Notes: generated by a model not told the origin, from the sequence alone. 64,000 nucleotides of DNA from Kiloniellales bacterium (GCA_030066685.1 JASJBF010000003.1:174576-238575), one strand, 5' to 3'; positions 41,427 through 51,248 are shown, counted from the stretch's first letter. Made by a program: numbers and translations.

Positions 41427-42880
41427 CAATCCTGGACCAGATACGGCGCAGCGTCGCCGGCTACATGGCGGTCTTCATCGGCCTCCACGTTTTCATCGTT
41501 GCCGGCGTCGCCCTGCTTCTGGGCGTCGACTGGATGCTCCCGACCCTCGGTGCGGCCGCGCTCGCCGGGGCGACCTTCGCGGCCTGGCGATTCGACCGGG
41601 GCGGCCAGCAGAGCCGCTACGTCGCCGCCGTCGCCCTGATGCTGGCCGTGGGCTTGCTGGTCTACCTCTTCCGTGGGCACCCTTGGCAAATCGACGTCCA
41701 TATGTATTTCTTCGCCTGCCTCGCGATCCTTGCGGCCTTCTGCGATTGGCGGGCGATCGCCCTGGCCACGGCCACGGTGGCACTGCATCACCTGGTCCTG
41801 AACTTCCTGCTGCCGGCGGCGGTCTTCCCGGGCGGCGCCGACATCTTCCGGGTCGTACTCCATGCCGTCATCGTGGTCCTCGAGGCGGCGACGCTGATCT
41901 GGTTGTCCAGCAAGCTGGTCGCGGCCTTCTGCGAATCCGAGGCGGCGGTCGAGACGGCGCGCCGGGCCGAGCGGGAGACCGCCCGTCTCGGCGAAGAGCA
42001 ACAGCAGGCCGAGCGCCGGGCCGCCGAGGACAAGCGGCGCAGCCTGGCGACCCTGGCCGAGAACCTCGAAGGCGAGGTCGGGCAGGCGGTGGCCGCGATC
42101 ACGCAGCGGGTCGCACAGCTCAGGCAGCGGGCCAAGGGCATGTCGGAGTCGGCCCAGCGGTCCCGGGCCCAGAGCGAGACGGCGGGCGTGTGCACGGACG
42201 AGGCGACCGGCAACACGGAGACGGTCGCCTCCGCCACCCTGGAGCTCAGCGCCTCGATCGCCGAGATTGCCAAGCAGATGGCGCATTCCCGCAAGGTCTC
42301 GGAGGCGGCGGTGCGGACGGCGGAGACGACCGACGCGACGGTTCACGACCTGGTTGCCGCCGCCGAGAAGATCGGCCAGGTCACCGGGCTCATCTCCGAG
42401 ATCGCCGAACAGACCAACCTTCTGGCCCTGAACGCGACGATCGAGGCGGCCCGCGCCGGCGAGGCCGGCAAGGGCTTCGCCGTGGTCGCCTCGGAGGTCA
42501 AGTCGCTGGCCAACCAGACCGCCAAGGCCACGGACGAGATCTCGCAGGAGATCACCAACATGCAGTCTGTCTCCTCGGGCGCTGCAAGGGCGATCGGCGA
42601 AATCGTGACGACGATCGAGGAGATGCGCGAGGTCTCGACCACGATCGCCGTGGCGGTCGACGAGCAGTCGGCCGCGGTGCGCGAGATCGAGCGAAGCACG
42701 AACCTCGCCGCGGAGAGGACCAGGCAAGCCGGTCGCGAGGTCAAGGCGCTCGGCGACAGCGTCGCGACGACGGAGGCCGCGGCCCAGGACATCGCCGATG
42801 CGGCCGACAGTGTCCATCGGGACGTCGAGGGCCTCAACGGCGAGGTCGCCGACTTCCTGACCCAGGTCCGCACCTCTTGA
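41423..42880 (+). CDS. Methyl-accepting chemotaxis protein with polytopic membrane sensor
   Basis: A 485-residue receptor. Instead of a periplasmic sensor loop it has about six transmembrane segments in residues 15-170, including [18 protein letters not shown] and a His-rich pair ([14 protein letters not shown]). After a coiled coil it has the canonical signalling tip [20 protein letters not shown] with [16 protein letters not shown]. It therefore controls CheA-linked behaviour or another Che-like system; no che genes are in the window. It overlaps the small membrane protein upstream by four bases. The N-terminal sensor probably detects something within the membrane or a membrane partner. Confidence 0.9.
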   Translation: MTILDQIRRSVAGYMAVFIGLHVFIVAGVALLLGVDWMLPTLGAAALAGATFAAWRFDRGGQQSRYVAAVALMLAVGLLVYLFRGHPWQIDVHMYFFACLAILAAFCDWRAIALATATVALHHLVLNFLLPAAVFPGGADIFRVVLHAVIVVLEAATLIWLSSKLVAAFCESEAAVETARRAERETARLGEEQQQAERRAAEDKRRSLATLAENLEGEVGQAVAAITQRVAQLRQRAKGMSESAQRSRAQSETAGVCTDEATGNTETVASATLELSASIAEIAKQMAHSRKVSEAAVRTAETTDATVHDLVAAAEKIGQVTGLISEIAEQTNLLALNATIEAARAGEAGKGFAVVASEVKSLANQTAKATDEISQEITNMQSVSSGAARAIGEIVTTIEEMREVSTTIAVAVDEQSAAVREIERSTNLAAERTRQAGREVKALGDSVATTEAAAQDIADAADSVHRDVEGLNGEVADFLTQVRTS

Positions 42881-42913
42881 CCGTGGCCCCGGTCGCGATC
42901 CGTAACCTTGCCG

Positions 42914-42938
42914 GCCGCAGCGGCCAAGCGGCTGCGGC
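42914..42938. terminator. Hairpin between convergent chemoreceptor and SMP-30-like genes
   Basis: GCCGCAGC (42914-42921) and GCTGCGGC (42931-42938) are perfect 8-bp arms with a 9-base loop, located between the converging stops at 42880 and 42942. Confidence 0.5.
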
Positions 42939-42941
42939 GGG

Positions 42942-43970
42942 TCAGCGGACCTCGCCGATCTCGCGAATCTCGAAGCGCTCGAGCAGCGGGCTGGTCTCCG
43001 GCGACTTGAGTGACGCGGGCAGGGTGTTGAGGCGCCCGTAGTTGACGAAGACGCGTCCGTCCTTGACGACGCCTGTGGTCGCATAGACGTCGCCGGTCGC
43101 GAGCGAGCCGGTGACTTCGGCCGAGGCCCAGGCGTCCTCGCTCTTCAGAGTGAAGACGGTGTCGGAGGCGATGCCGGAGGCCTGGTTGGTGATCACCACC
43201 AGCTCCTCCGGCTTGGCCAGCACCAGGCCGTCGGTCCCGACGAAGGCACGCGGCAGCTTGACCTCCGTGAAGGCCTCCGGGTCGTCCAGCGGCACCTTGA
43301 AGAGCAGGCCTTCGCTCTTCTTGGCGACCAGCAGGTAGCCGTCCGGATGGGTGACGATGCCGTTCAGGTTGAAGCCCTCGCCGCGAAAGCGGTCGTTCGC
43401 CAGGAAGACCTCGGCCTCGCCCTCGGGGGTCACCTTGTAGATCGCGGCGGCCAGGCTGTCGGTGACGTAGGCGTTGCCGGCCGCATCCAGGGTCAGGTCG
43501 TTGGCGAACTTCTTCTCGCCGGGCCGCAGCTGCGACAGCTCGATGAAATGAAGCGGAGCGCCGCTCTTCAGGTCGTAAATGCCCAGGGCCACGGCGGCAA
43601 GCTTGTCCTCCGGGCGGCTGCGTTCCGCGACGCCGTAGTCGGAGCTGTTGACCAGCAGGCGGCCCCGCGCCGGGTCGACGCGGATGCCGACCACCGACTT
43701 CAGCCGCCGGTCTTCGACCAGCTTGCGGGCCTCGCCCTCGGGGCTGACCTCGTAGACTGTGCCCTGCCGGATCGAGCCGAGCAGGAAGTTGCCGGTGAGC
43801 GGGTTGGCTTCGATGCCCTCCGGGTAGAGCGCCGGCACCTCGACGGAGACGGCGGGGCGGGGCGCCTCCGACAGGCGGAGGCCGTTGCCGGCGTCGGCCG
43901 TCGCGAGGCTCGACGTCAGGACCAGGGCGCCAGCGGCGAAGGCGGTGGGTAGGGTCAGGGCTCGAGTCAT
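42942..43970 (-). CDS. SMP-30/gluconolactonase-like beta-propeller protein, exported
   Basis: A 342-residue protein with a signal peptide (LPTAFAAGALVLTSSLATA, residues about 7-25). The rest has the repeating blades of an SMP-30/strictosidine synthase-like propeller: YPEGIEANPLTGNFLLGSIR, GIRVDPARGRLLVNSSDYG, NDLTLDAAGNAYVTDSLAAA and GIVTHPDGYLLVAKKSEG. Such proteins are often lactonases or esterases that bind a divalent cation; the acidic ligands E/N/D appear in the right blades but the substrate is unknown. It is in the periplasm if exported. It stands alone, convergent with the chemoreceptor gene. Confidence 0.78.
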   Translation of the reverse strand: MTRALTLPTAFAAGALVLTSSLATADAGNGLRLSEAPRPAVSVEVPALYPEGIEANPLTGNFLLGSIRQGTVYEVSPEGEARKLVEDRRLKSVVGIRVDPARGRLLVNSSDYGVAERSRPEDKLAAVALGIYDLKSGAPLHFIELSQLRPGEKKFANDLTLDAAGNAYVTDSLAAAIYKVTPEGEAEVFLANDRFRGEGFNLNGIVTHPDGYLLVAKKSEGLLFKVPLDDPEAFTEVKLPRAFVGTDGLVLAKPEELVVITNQASGIASDTVFTLKSEDAWASAEVTGSLATGDVYATTGVVKDGRVFVNYGRLNTLPASLKSPETSPLLERFEIREIGEVR

Positions 43971-44259
43971 TTTCGGATCTCCAGGTCTCCCGGTTCATGG
44001 ACCCGGCGGCCGCTCTGCGGCGCCGGCTGGCCGTGATCTGCGCTGCGCCCTGGCAAATCGCAAAGGGCGATTCCTCAGCTCCCAGATGAGCTGAGCTTCA
44101 CCACGGCGGCGCCGGGCCGGTCCACCGGGTCCGCGGCCAGGCGAGCCGGAACTCTGCGCTCGAAGGACGCTCGACGCCGCCGAAGGGATCGGTCGCCGCC
44201 GCGACCCGGCGCTCGCAGGATTGTGATGTCCCGCCCGTCGGCGCCGACGCTCATTGGTA

Positions 44260-45159
44260 TTAGGTCTTCAGCCAGTCGATGAAGCTTTGGATGGCCGCGA
44301 GCCGCGGTGCCTTCGGCAGATGGACGGCGAAGTAGCGAAGCCCCGGCAGGGCGATGGCGAAGGGTGCGATCAGGCGCCCGTCCTCCAGCTCGCGCGACAG
44401 CAACACCCGGCTTAGGAGCGCGACGCCCTGGCCGCCGACCGCGGCCTCGATGGCGTTGGCCTCGGCGCTGAAGCGGAGACCGGCGCTCGAATCGAGGCTT
44501 GAGACGCCGGGATCGCGGTGTCGCGCCAGGGCGATCCACTTCTCCCCGGTCGGCTCTTCGGGGGCGCTCCTCATCCAGGTGTAGTGCAGCAAAGGAAGGC
44601 CGGCGAGGCCCGACGGCCGTGCCAGCGGGCCGTGGCTCTCCAGCAAGGCCGGGCTGGCCATCGGCAGGAAGCCGTCCTGGAAGAGCTCCTGCCAGATCAG
44701 GCCGGGGCAGGGCGCCGCGGCATAACGCAGGGCGACGTCGGCCGCGCCGCCGTGGAGATCGACCAGCGCCTCGGAGCTGTGGAGGTCGAGCTCGATCTTC
44801 GGATGCTTCTGCCGCCAGTCGGCCAGCCTCGGGACCAGCAGCCGGCTGGCGAAGGCGGTAGTCGCTGAGACCCGAAGCGGCGGTGCGACGGCGTCCGCCT
44901 CGACCTCCTGCAGGGCCGCGGCGAAGGCGTCGAAGCCGTCGCGCAGCACAGGGTAGAGGCGAGCGCCGGCAGTGGTGAGGGCGATCGGCCGGGGCCGGCG
45001 CCGGAACAGCGATTGGCCGCAGATCTGCTCCAGCAGGCGGATCTGGTGGCTGACCGCGGTTGGCGTCACCGCCAGCTCCGCCGCGGCCCGCTTGAAGCTT
45101 AAGTGACGGGCGGCGGCCTCGAAGGCGCGCAGGGTGTTGAGAGGCGGCAGGCGGCGCAT
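44260..45159 (-). CDS. LysR-family transcriptional regulator, GcvA-like
   Basis: A 299-residue LysR-type protein. The N-terminal winged helix (LPPLNTLRAFEAAARHLSFK, ELAVTPTAVSHQIRLLE) is that of the GcvA group, whose start RRLPPLNALR is characteristic. The effector-binding domain follows. It lies downstream of gcl-hyi-glxR on the same strand, separated from glxR by 72 bases and a hairpin, so it may be read partly through from that operon. It could control the operon or something distant; there is no divergent target next to it. The 289 bases between it and the SMP-30-like gene hold nothing recognisable. Confidence 0.88.
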   Translation of the reverse strand: MRRLPPLNTLRAFEAAARHLSFKRAAAELAVTPTAVSHQIRLLEQICGQSLFRRRPRPIALTTAGARLYPVLRDGFDAFAAALQEVEADAVAPPLRVSATTAFASRLLVPRLADWRQKHPKIELDLHSSEALVDLHGGAADVALRYAAAPCPGLIWQELFQDGFLPMASPALLESHGPLARPSGLAGLPLLHYTWMRSAPEEPTGEKWIALARHRDPGVSSLDSSAGLRFSAEANAIEAAVGGQGVALLSRVLLSRELEDGRLIAPFAIALPGLRYFAVHLPKAPRLAAIQSFIDWLKT

Positions 45160-45199
45160 GCCTGCAGGTATAGAGCAGGCCCGAGCCCGCGGGAATTGA

Positions 45200-45219
45200 C
45201 GGGGCCGTGAGCGGCCCCG
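45200..45219. terminator. GC hairpin after the glxR gene
   Basis: CGGGGCCG (45200-45207) and CGGCCCCG (45212-45219) are perfect 8-bp arms with a TGAG loop, 12 bases past the glxR stop on the minus strand. No T-tract follows, so it may be a partial terminator before the LysR gene. Confidence 0.55.
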
Positions 45220-45231
45220 CCGCGGCGCCGG

Positions 45232-46134
45232 TCAGCCGCCGTCGCTGTCCGAGGCGACCTCGTGGTTGGCCAGGATCTCCAGGGCCCGGACGATGGCGGA
45301 GTGGTCCCAGCCGGCGCCGCCGTTGGCCGCGCAGGCGTTGAAGAGCTCCTGGGCGTTGGCAGTGTTGGGCAGGCTGACCCCCAGGGACTTGGCGCCCTGG
45401 AGCGCCAGGTTCAGGTCCTTCTGGTGCAGCTCGATGCGGAAGCCCGGGTCGAAGGTGCGCTTGTACATGCGCTCGCCGTGGACCTCGAGGATCCGCGAGG
45501 AGGCGAGCCCGCCCATCAGGGCCTGGCGCACCTTGGCCGGGTCGGCGCCGGCCTTGGAGGCGAAGACCATGGCCTCGGCTACCGCCTCGATGGTCAGCGC
45601 GACGACGATCTGGTTGGCGACCTTGGTGGTCTGGCCGACCCCGCTGCCGCCGACCAGGGTGATGTTCTTGCCCATCAGCTCGAAGATCGGGGTGGCGCGC
45701 TCGAAGGCCTCTGGCTTGCCGCCAACCATGATGGTCAGCGAGGCCGCCTTGGCGCCGACCTCGCCGCCGGAGACCGGGGCGTCGAGGTAGTCGCAGCCAA
45801 GGGCCTCGATCCTTGCTGCAAAGTCCTTAGTCGCGATCGGCGAGATCGAGCTCATGTCGATCACCATCTTGCCGCTCGACAGGCCCTCGGCGACGCCCTG
45901 CTCGCCGAAGAGCACGGCGTCGACCTGCGGCGTGTCCGGGACCATGATGATGATGACCTCTGCCGCGGCCGCGACTTCCTTGGCCGAATCGACCAGGGCC
46001 AAGCCCTTGTCGAGCAGCTCCTGCGCCGGCGGAGTCCGATGGCTCGCCGTGACCACCTCGTGCCCGCCATCCATCAGGTGCCCTGCCATGGGCCGGCCCA
46101 TGATGCCGAGCCCGATGAATCCGATCTTCGCCAT
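45232..46134 (-). CDS. glxR: 2-hydroxy-3-oxopropionate (tartronate semialdehyde) reductase
   Basis: A 300-residue beta-hydroxyacid dehydrogenase that reduces tartronate semialdehyde to D-glycerate. Marks: IGFIGLGIMGRPMAGHL (residues 4-20), DAPVSGGEVGAKA (118-130), catalytic K171 in GQTTKVANQIVVA and the LHQKDLNLAL segment. The third gene of gcl-hyi-glxR, 29 bases after hyi. The usual garR/glxR length is about 292-300. Function is strongly supported by its neighbours. The LysR gene downstream is on the same strand. Cytoplasmic. Confidence 0.92.
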   Translation of the reverse strand: MAKIGFIGLGIMGRPMAGHLMDGGHEVVTASHRTPPAQELLDKGLALVDSAKEVAAAAEVIIIMVPDTPQVDAVLFGEQGVAEGLSSGKMVIDMSSISPIATKDFAARIEALGCDYLDAPVSGGEVGAKAASLTIMVGGKPEAFERATPIFELMGKNITLVGGSGVGQTTKVANQIVVALTIEAVAEAMVFASKAGADPAKVRQALMGGLASSRILEVHGERMYKRTFDPGFRIELHQKDLNLALQGAKSLGVSLPNTANAQELFNACAANGGAGWDHSAIVRALEILANHEVASDSDGG

Positions 46135-46163
46135 GTTTCCTTATCCCTTTCCTGTCGCCGGGC

Positions 46164-46961
46164 TCAGGCCACAGCCTGGCCGTTGTTCTTGTAGGGCGCG
46201 AACCAGCCGAGCCCCTCGACGGTGGTGGCCGCAGGCTTGTACTCGCAGCCGATCCAACCGGCATAGCCGATCCGGTCCAGGTGACCGAAAAGGAAGGGAT
46301 AGTTGATCTCCCCAGTGCCCGGCTCGTGGCGGCCCGGCGTGTCGGCCAGCTGCAGGTGCGCGATCTTGTCCAGGTTGGCCTCGATGGTCGGGGCCAGGTC
46401 GCCCTCCATGATCTGCATGTGATAGATGTCGTACTGGAAAAAGAGGTTGTCCGCACCGACCTCTTCGATGATTTCCAATGCCTGGCGCGATGTGTTGAGG
46501 TAGAAGCCGGGGATGTCCCGGGTGTTGATCGCCTCGATCAGCAGCCTGATACCGGCCCCGCCGGTCCTGTCCGCCGCAAAGCGTAGGTTCTCGACGTAGG
46601 TCTTGCGCAGGACGGCCGGATCGACACCCTCCGGGGCGAGGCCGGCCATGCAGTGGAGCTGTTCGCAGCCCAGCGCCTTGGCATAGTCGATGGCGGTCTC
46701 GACGCCGGCGCGGAACTCGGCCACGCGTTCGGGCAGGATGGCGATGCCCCGCTCGCCGGCGTCCCAATCGCCCGGCGGCATGTTGAACAGCACCTGTTTC
46801 ACATCGGCCTGGGACAGCCGCTCGGCCAGCTCCGCCTTGTCCCAGGCGTAAGGGAAAAGGTACTCGACCCCGGTGAAGCCGGCCTCGGCGGCGGCGGCGA
46901 AGCGGTCGAGGAAATCGACCTCGTTGAACATCATCGACAGGTTGGCCGCGAACTTGGGCAT
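46164..46961 (-). CDS. hyi: Hydroxypyruvate isomerase
   Basis: A 265-residue TIM-barrel sugar isomerase/endonuclease IV-like protein that interconverts hydroxypyruvate and tartronate semialdehyde. Marks: FAANLSMMFNEVDFLDRFAA at the N-terminus, GVEYLFPYAWD, LIEAINTRDIPGFYL, FQYDIYHMQIMEGDL, HLQLADTPGRHEPGTGEINY and GWIGCEYKPA; the Glu and His residues within them are metal and catalytic ligands in the family. It lies between gcl (61 bases upstream) and glxR (29 bases downstream). The start ATG at 46961 fits the family N-terminus. Confidence 0.92.
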   Translation of the reverse strand: MPKFAANLSMMFNEVDFLDRFAAAAEAGFTGVEYLFPYAWDKAELAERLSQADVKQVLFNMPPGDWDAGERGIAILPERVAEFRAGVETAIDYAKALGCEQLHCMAGLAPEGVDPAVLRKTYVENLRFAADRTGGAGIRLLIEAINTRDIPGFYLNTSRQALEIIEEVGADNLFFQYDIYHMQIMEGDLAPTIEANLDKIAHLQLADTPGRHEPGTGEINYPFLFGHLDRIGYAGWIGCEYKPAATTVEGLGWFAPYKNNGQAVA

Positions 46962-47022
46962 CTGCCTCTTCCTCCTCTGCTGGGCGATCAGCTTCTTGCG
47001 GGCCCGGGGCCAGTGTCAATCC

Positions 47023-48855
47023 TCAAGCCGGCTCGAGCTCGTCCTGCTTGGCCTCGACCTCGTCCAGGCCGACCTCGGCGGGGGTCTCGGGGATGTCGTT
47101 CATGGCCAGGGTCGGGTCCAGGCAAAGGATCTCCTCAAACTCGGTCACCTTGTCGATCTCGGTGCCCATGGAGATGTTGGTGACCCGCTCCAGGATGAAC
47201 TCGATGACCACCGGCACCTGGTGCTCGGCCATGAGCTCGCGGGCGGTCGCGAAGGCTTCCTGGAACTCGTTGGGGCTGCGCACCCGGATCGCCTTGCAGC
47301 CCAGACCCTCGGCGACCGCGACGTGGTCGACGCCATAGCCCTCCAGCTCTGGGTTGTTGATGTTGTCGAAGGCGAGCTGGACCTGGAAGTCCATATCGAA
47401 GTTGCGCTGCGCCTGACGGATCAGGCCAAGGTAGGAGTTGTTCACCACGACGTGCAGGTAAGGCAGCTTGAACTGGGCGCCGACCGCCAGCTCCTCGATC
47501 ATGAACTGGAAGTCGTAGTCACCCGAGATGGCGACGATCTCGCGCTCCGGATCGGCGGCGCGCACGCCCAGGGCGGCCGGGATGGTCCAGCCGAGCGGGC
47601 CGGCCTGGCCGCAGTTGATCCAGTTCCGCGCCCCGTAGACGTGGAGGAACTGGGCGGCGGCGATTTGCGACAGTCCGATGGTGCTGACGTAGCAGGTGTC
47701 GCGGCCGAAGGCGGTGTTCATCTCCTCGTAGACCCGCTGCGGCTTCAGCGGCACCTGATCGTAGTGGGTCTTGCGCAGCATGTGGTGCTTGCGATGCTCG
47801 CATCGTCCGGCCCATTCGCTGCGGTCCTTGAGCTTGCCTTCAGCCTTCCATTCCTTGGCGACCTCGATGAAGAGCGCCAGCGCCGCCTTGGCGTCGGAGA
47901 CGATGCCGTAGTCGGGGCCGAAGACCCGGCCGATCTGGGTCGGCTCGATGTCGACGTGCACGAACTTGCGGCCCTTGGTATAGACCTCGACCGAGCCGGT
48001 GTGTCGGTTGGCCCAGCGGTTGCCGATGCCGAGCACGAAGTCCGACCTGAGAAAGGTCGCGTTGCCGTAGCGGTGGCTGGTCTGTAGGCCGACCATGCCG
48101 GCCATCAGGGGATGATCGTCGGGAATCGCGCCCCATCCCATGAGGGTCGGGATCACCGGGATGCCGGTGACCTCGGCGAACTCGACCAGCAGATCCGAGG
48201 CATCGGCGTTGATGACCCCGCCGCCGGCGACGATCAGCGGCCGTTCGGCCTCGTTGATCATGCCCAGCGCCTTCTCGATCTGGCGCCGGCTCGCCGAGGG
48301 CTTGTAGACGGGCAGGGGCTCGTAGGTCTCGTCGTCGAACTCGATCTCGGCCAGCTGGACGTCGAGCGGCAGGTCGATCAGCACCGGGCCGGGCCGGCCG
48401 GAGCGCATGACGTGGAAGGCCTGCTGGAAGACCCGCGGCACCAGCGCTGGCTCCTGTACGGTGACCGCCCACTTGGTCACGGGCTTGGCGATGGATTCGA
48501 TGTCGACCGCCTGGAAGTCCTCCTTGTGCAGCTTGGCGCGCGGCGCCTGGCCCGTGATGCAGAGGATCGGGATGGAATCCGCCGCGGCCGAGTAGAGCCC
48601 GGTGATCATGTCGGTCCCGGCTGGGCCGGAGGTGCCGATGCAGACGCCGATGTTGCCCGGCTTGGCGCGGGTGTAGCCCTCGGCCATGTGCGAGGCGCCT
48701 TCGACGTGCCGGGCGATGATGTGATCGATCGCCCTCTGGGCCTTCAGCGCCGAATAGAGCGGGTTGATCGCCGCGCCGGGGACGCCGAAGGCGCGGGTGA
48801 CCCCCTCCTTCTGGAGAACGCGGACCGCCGCGTCGATCGCTCTCATCCGTGCCAT
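47023..48855 (-). CDS. gcl: Glyoxylate carboligase
   Basis: A 610-residue thiamine diphosphate enzyme that joins two glyoxylates to tartronate semialdehyde and CO2. The N-terminus [20 protein letters not shown] closely follows E. coli Gcl. V51 ([18 protein letters not shown]) occupies the place of the catalytic Glu found in almost all other ThDP enzymes, a hallmark of Gcl. The ThDP-binding block [19 protein letters not shown] with [12 protein letters not shown] is present. First gene of the operon, divergent from an IclR gene with a palindrome between them. The family also binds FAD. Substrate supply could be allantoin, glycolate or glycine turnover. Confidence 0.95.
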   Translation of the reverse strand: MARMRAIDAAVRVLQKEGVTRAFGVPGAAINPLYSALKAQRAIDHIIARHVEGASHMAEGYTRAKPGNIGVCIGTSGPAGTDMITGLYSAAADSIPILCITGQAPRAKLHKEDFQAVDIESIAKPVTKWAVTVQEPALVPRVFQQAFHVMRSGRPGPVLIDLPLDVQLAEIEFDDETYEPLPVYKPSASRRQIEKALGMINEAERPLIVAGGGVINADASDLLVEFAEVTGIPVIPTLMGWGAIPDDHPLMAGMVGLQTSHRYGNATFLRSDFVLGIGNRWANRHTGSVEVYTKGRKFVHVDIEPTQIGRVFGPDYGIVSDAKAALALFIEVAKEWKAEGKLKDRSEWAGRCEHRKHHMLRKTHYDQVPLKPQRVYEEMNTAFGRDTCYVSTIGLSQIAAAQFLHVYGARNWINCGQAGPLGWTIPAALGVRAADPEREIVAISGDYDFQFMIEELAVGAQFKLPYLHVVVNNSYLGLIRQAQRNFDMDFQVQLAFDNINNPELEGYGVDHVAVAEGLGCKAIRVRSPNEFQEAFATARELMAEHQVPVVIEFILERVTNISMGTEIDKVTEFEEILCLDPTLAMNDIPETPAEVGLDEVEAKQDELEPA

Positions 48856-48929
48856 GACACACCTCCCTGTCGGGCCGTTGATTTCCGTATGATGGGAAAA
48901 TATATCGGGATATGGAAAGAGTCAAGGAA

Positions 48930-48950
48930 ATATGGAAAAATATTCCATAT
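48930..48950. promoter_or_regulatory. Palindromic operator candidate between gcl and the IclR gene
   Basis: ATATGGAA (48930-48937) and TTCCATAT (48943-48950) form a perfect inverted repeat with a 5-base spacer. The core TGGAAAAATATTCCA resembles the IclR-family site TGGAAATNATTTCCA. A second ATATGGAAA starts at 48910, 20 bases before it. The site is about 75-95 bases upstream of gcl and a similar distance from the IclR start, so it suits a repressor acting on both. Confidence 0.6.
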
Positions 48951-49028
48951 AGTGGGATAATCCTTTGGCGTGACCGGGCAAGGCATTGGTCGCGCAGGCA
49001 TTCCGGCAGCTGAAGCGAGGGCAGAATC

Positions 49029-49859
49029 TTGGCCATTGTGACGAAGGAAGCGCCGAGCCGGCCGCGCGGCCGGCCGCGCGGCAGCGAGCCGGCGGGCTCG
49101 GTTCAGGCCCTGGACCGGGCGCTCTCGCTCCTGGAGCTGCTGGCCGACGCCGACGGCCTGACCCTGACCGAGCTGGCGCAGAAGGCGGAGATGGCACCCT
49201 CGACCGCGCACCGCCTCCTGACCACCCTCGAGGGCCGCGGCTTCGCCGATCACGACCGCGAGCAGGGCAGCTGGCGGATCGGCGTCGGCGCCTTCCGGGT
49301 CGGCTCCGCGTTCCTGCGCAACCGCAAGGTCGTGACCATGGGGCGGGCGGTGATGCGCAGCCTGATGGAAGACACTGAGGAGACGGTCAACCTGGGCATC
49401 GCCGACGGCGCGGAGGTGGTCTTCATCTCGCAGTTCGAAAGCCACTCGCCGATGCGGGCCTTCTTCCGCCCGGGCCGGCGCGGGCCGATCCACGCCTCGG
49501 GCCTGGGCAAGGCGATCCTGGCCTCGTGTCCCGATGAGGAGGTTAGGGCCCTGTTCCGGGACCGCGAGCTGGCCCGCTTCACCGGCAGCACCATCACCAG
49601 CCTCCAGGGCTTCCTGGAGGAACTGGCGGCGATCCGGCAGCGCGGCTGGTCTCTCGACGATCAAGAGCACACCCTGGGCATGCGCTGCATCGCCGCCGCC
49701 ATCCACGACGAGTACGGCGAACCCATCGCGGGCGTATCGGTCTCCGGGCCCAGCGTGCGCATCCCCGACGACCGCCTGGACGCGCTGGGCCGTGCCGTGG
49801 TGGCCGCGGCAGCCGAAATCACCGAATCGATTGGCGGACGGGCGCCCGAGCGAAGCTAA
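49029..49859 (+). CDS. IclR-family transcriptional regulator
   Basis: A 276-residue regulator. A winged-helix domain (residues about 24-85: AVQALDRALSLLELL-like SVQALDRALSLLELLADADG, LTELAQKAEMAPSTAHRLL) is followed by the IclR effector domain (PIHASGLGKAILASC, GMRCIAAAIHDEYGEP). The N-terminus has an AT-hook-like SRPRGRPRGSE. Start is TTG at 49029 with GAGGG eight bases upstream; GTG 49038 is an alternative. It is divergent from gcl and is the likely local repressor, comparable to AllR, which senses glyoxylate in E. coli. Operator candidate at 48930-48950. Confidence 0.88.
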   Translation: MAIVTKEAPSRPRGRPRGSEPAGSVQALDRALSLLELLADADGLTLTELAQKAEMAPSTAHRLLTTLEGRGFADHDREQGSWRIGVGAFRVGSAFLRNRKVVTMGRAVMRSLMEDTEETVNLGIADGAEVVFISQFESHSPMRAFFRPGRRGPIHASGLGKAILASCPDEEVRALFRDRELARFTGSTITSLQGFLEELAAIRQRGWSLDDQEHTLGMRCIAAAIHDEYGEPIAGVSVSGPSVRIPDDRLDALGRAVVAAAAEITESIGGRAPERS

Positions 49860-49887
49860 AGCGGCGCGAGAGCGAGGGCCTGAGCCG

Positions 49888-50298
49888 TCAGTTGCCCTTC
49901 GCCCAGGGATCGTAGCTGCCGAAGTTCCAAAGGTGGCCTTCGGAATCACGGCAGGAAAAGTGGCGCCCGCCGTAGTCCTCGTCCCGGATCTCCATGACGA
50001 TCTCGGCCCCGGCGGCCCTGGCCTTTTCGTAGACCGCGTCGGCATCCGGCACGACGACGTAGGGGCTCTGGGTGGTTGCGCCGAGCGCAGCGGGCGTTCG
50101 CTGGAACTCGCCGAAGGCGTCATCGCGCGCCGAACCCAGCATGATCATACCGGCGCCCAGGGTGAGCTGGGCGTGGGCGATGCCGCCGGCACCGTCCTCG
50201 ACGACCAGGTGCCGGGCGAAGCCGAAGGTCTCGCACAGCCAGTCGATCATCTGCGGGGCGTTCCGGTAGCGCAGGGTGGGAATGATGGTGCTGCTCAT
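49888..50298 (-). CDS. VOC-family (glyoxalase/bleomycin resistance-like) protein
   Basis: A 136-residue protein of the vicinal-oxygen-chelate superfamily resembling PhnB-like and YxeR-like proteins: IPTLRYRNAPQMIDWLCETF, VVVPDADAVYEKARAAGAEI, EDYGGRHFSCRDSEGHLWNF. It probably binds a small molecule; which one is unknown. ATG 50298 has GAAGGAGG at a good distance, and earlier in-frame starts lie within the AraC gene's end. It begins 12 bases after the AraC regulator stop in the same direction, so these two form an operon. Confidence 0.85.
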   Translation of the reverse strand: MSSTIIPTLRYRNAPQMIDWLCETFGFARHLVVEDGAGGIAHAQLTLGAGMIMLGSARDDAFGEFQRTPAALGATTQSPYVVVPDADAVYEKARAAGAEIVMEIRDEDYGGRHFSCRDSEGHLWNFGSYDPWAKGN

Positions 50299-50309
50299 CG
50301 TGGCCTCCT

Positions 50310-51248
50310 TCATCGCCTTGAGCTTGCACGCTGCCGCGGGGGGCGGTCTTGAACTTCTGTTACCGACCCGGCCCATCTCCGATCGGCCAGGATGCCGGTG
50401 CCGTCGGTAAGGCAGCGCGCGAGGAGGGCCCTGGGGCTTTCACCGGCGAAGGCGCGGAAGTCCCTGTTGAAGTGCGCCTGATCGGCATAGCCGCAGTCTG
50501 CCGCAAGGGCGGCCAAGGACGGCGCCCGGCCGGCGCGCAGCGTCCGCAAGGCGCATTCGAAGCGCAGCACTCGCGCAAAGGACTTCGGCGCCACGCCGAT
50601 GTGACGCCTGAATACCGTTGCGAGGTGCTTGCGGCTGCAACCCAATCCGGCTGCCAAGGCGCCGATCGGGATCCGTCCGCCACTGGCCTCGATCGTCCGG
50701 TGGGCCGCTTCGACCAGCGGCGCCTCATTCGGGGCCGGGAGAATGCGTTCCGAGAGGACCTTCACCAAGAGGGCGAAGCGCTCGGGCCAGTCCGCGGCCG
50801 CTTCGAGCCGCGCCTCCAGTTGCGCGGCGAGGGGCCCGAGCAGCGGCTCCAGGTCGACCACCTGGCCCGCCAGATCCTGCAGGTCCATGCGCAGAAAGCG
50901 CCAGGCACCGATCGGCGTGAAGTCGACCTGCATGCAGAGGGCACGTCCCGCGGAGCCGACCAGGGACGGCACTTCGTGGAGCCCGGCCAGGAAACTGCGA
51001 TCGAGGGGCCGGGCGCGCTCGGGCGAAGCGATGTTATGCAGGGTGAAGCCGTGACCGAAGACCAGGATCATGGGCAAGACGCCGGATGGCACCTCCGTCC
51101 TGAGCACAGGCGCGCCGCCGTCTTCGGCATAGCCTTGGATCTCCCGGACGTAGCGCTCCAGCTGCGGGGGCGGGCGGCGGCGCAGAAGGGTCCAGCTGCC
51201 GTGATCCGAGTGGTGGTCGATGCGGTGAAGCGCTTCGTCTGCTTCCAT
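50310..51248 (-). CDS. AraC-family transcriptional regulator
   Basis: A 312-residue protein with an N-terminal ligand-binding or DUF6597-like region and a C-terminal pair of helix-turn-helix motifs ([20 protein letters not shown] and [20 protein letters not shown]) followed by the family end [13 protein letters not shown]. It lies directly upstream of the VOC gene on the same strand, so it probably controls its own operon, perhaps in answer to a small lipophilic compound. A Leu/Arg-rich middle is variable. Divergent from the NIPSNAP-like gene with about 150 bases between the starts. Confidence 0.88.
   Translation of the reverse strand: MEADEALHRIDHHSDHGSWTLLRRRPPPQLERYVREIQGYAEDGGAPVLRTEVPSGVLPMILVFGHGFTLHNIASPERARPLDRSFLAGLHEVPSLVGSAGRALCMQVDFTPIGAWRFLRMDLQDLAGQVVDLEPLLGPLAAQLEARLEAAADWPERFALLVKVLSERILPAPNEAPLVEAAHRTIEASGGRIPIGALAAGLGCSRKHLATVFRRHIGVAPKSFARVLRFECALRTLRAGRAPSLAALAADCGYADQAHFNRDFRAFAGESPRALLARCLTDGTGILADRRWAGSVTEVQDRPPRQRASSRR

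Noticed and set aside
44075-44259. Possible small gene after the LysR gene
   Set aside because: The open frame is Arg-rich, continues as a shadow of the LysR gene and shows no start signal or family.
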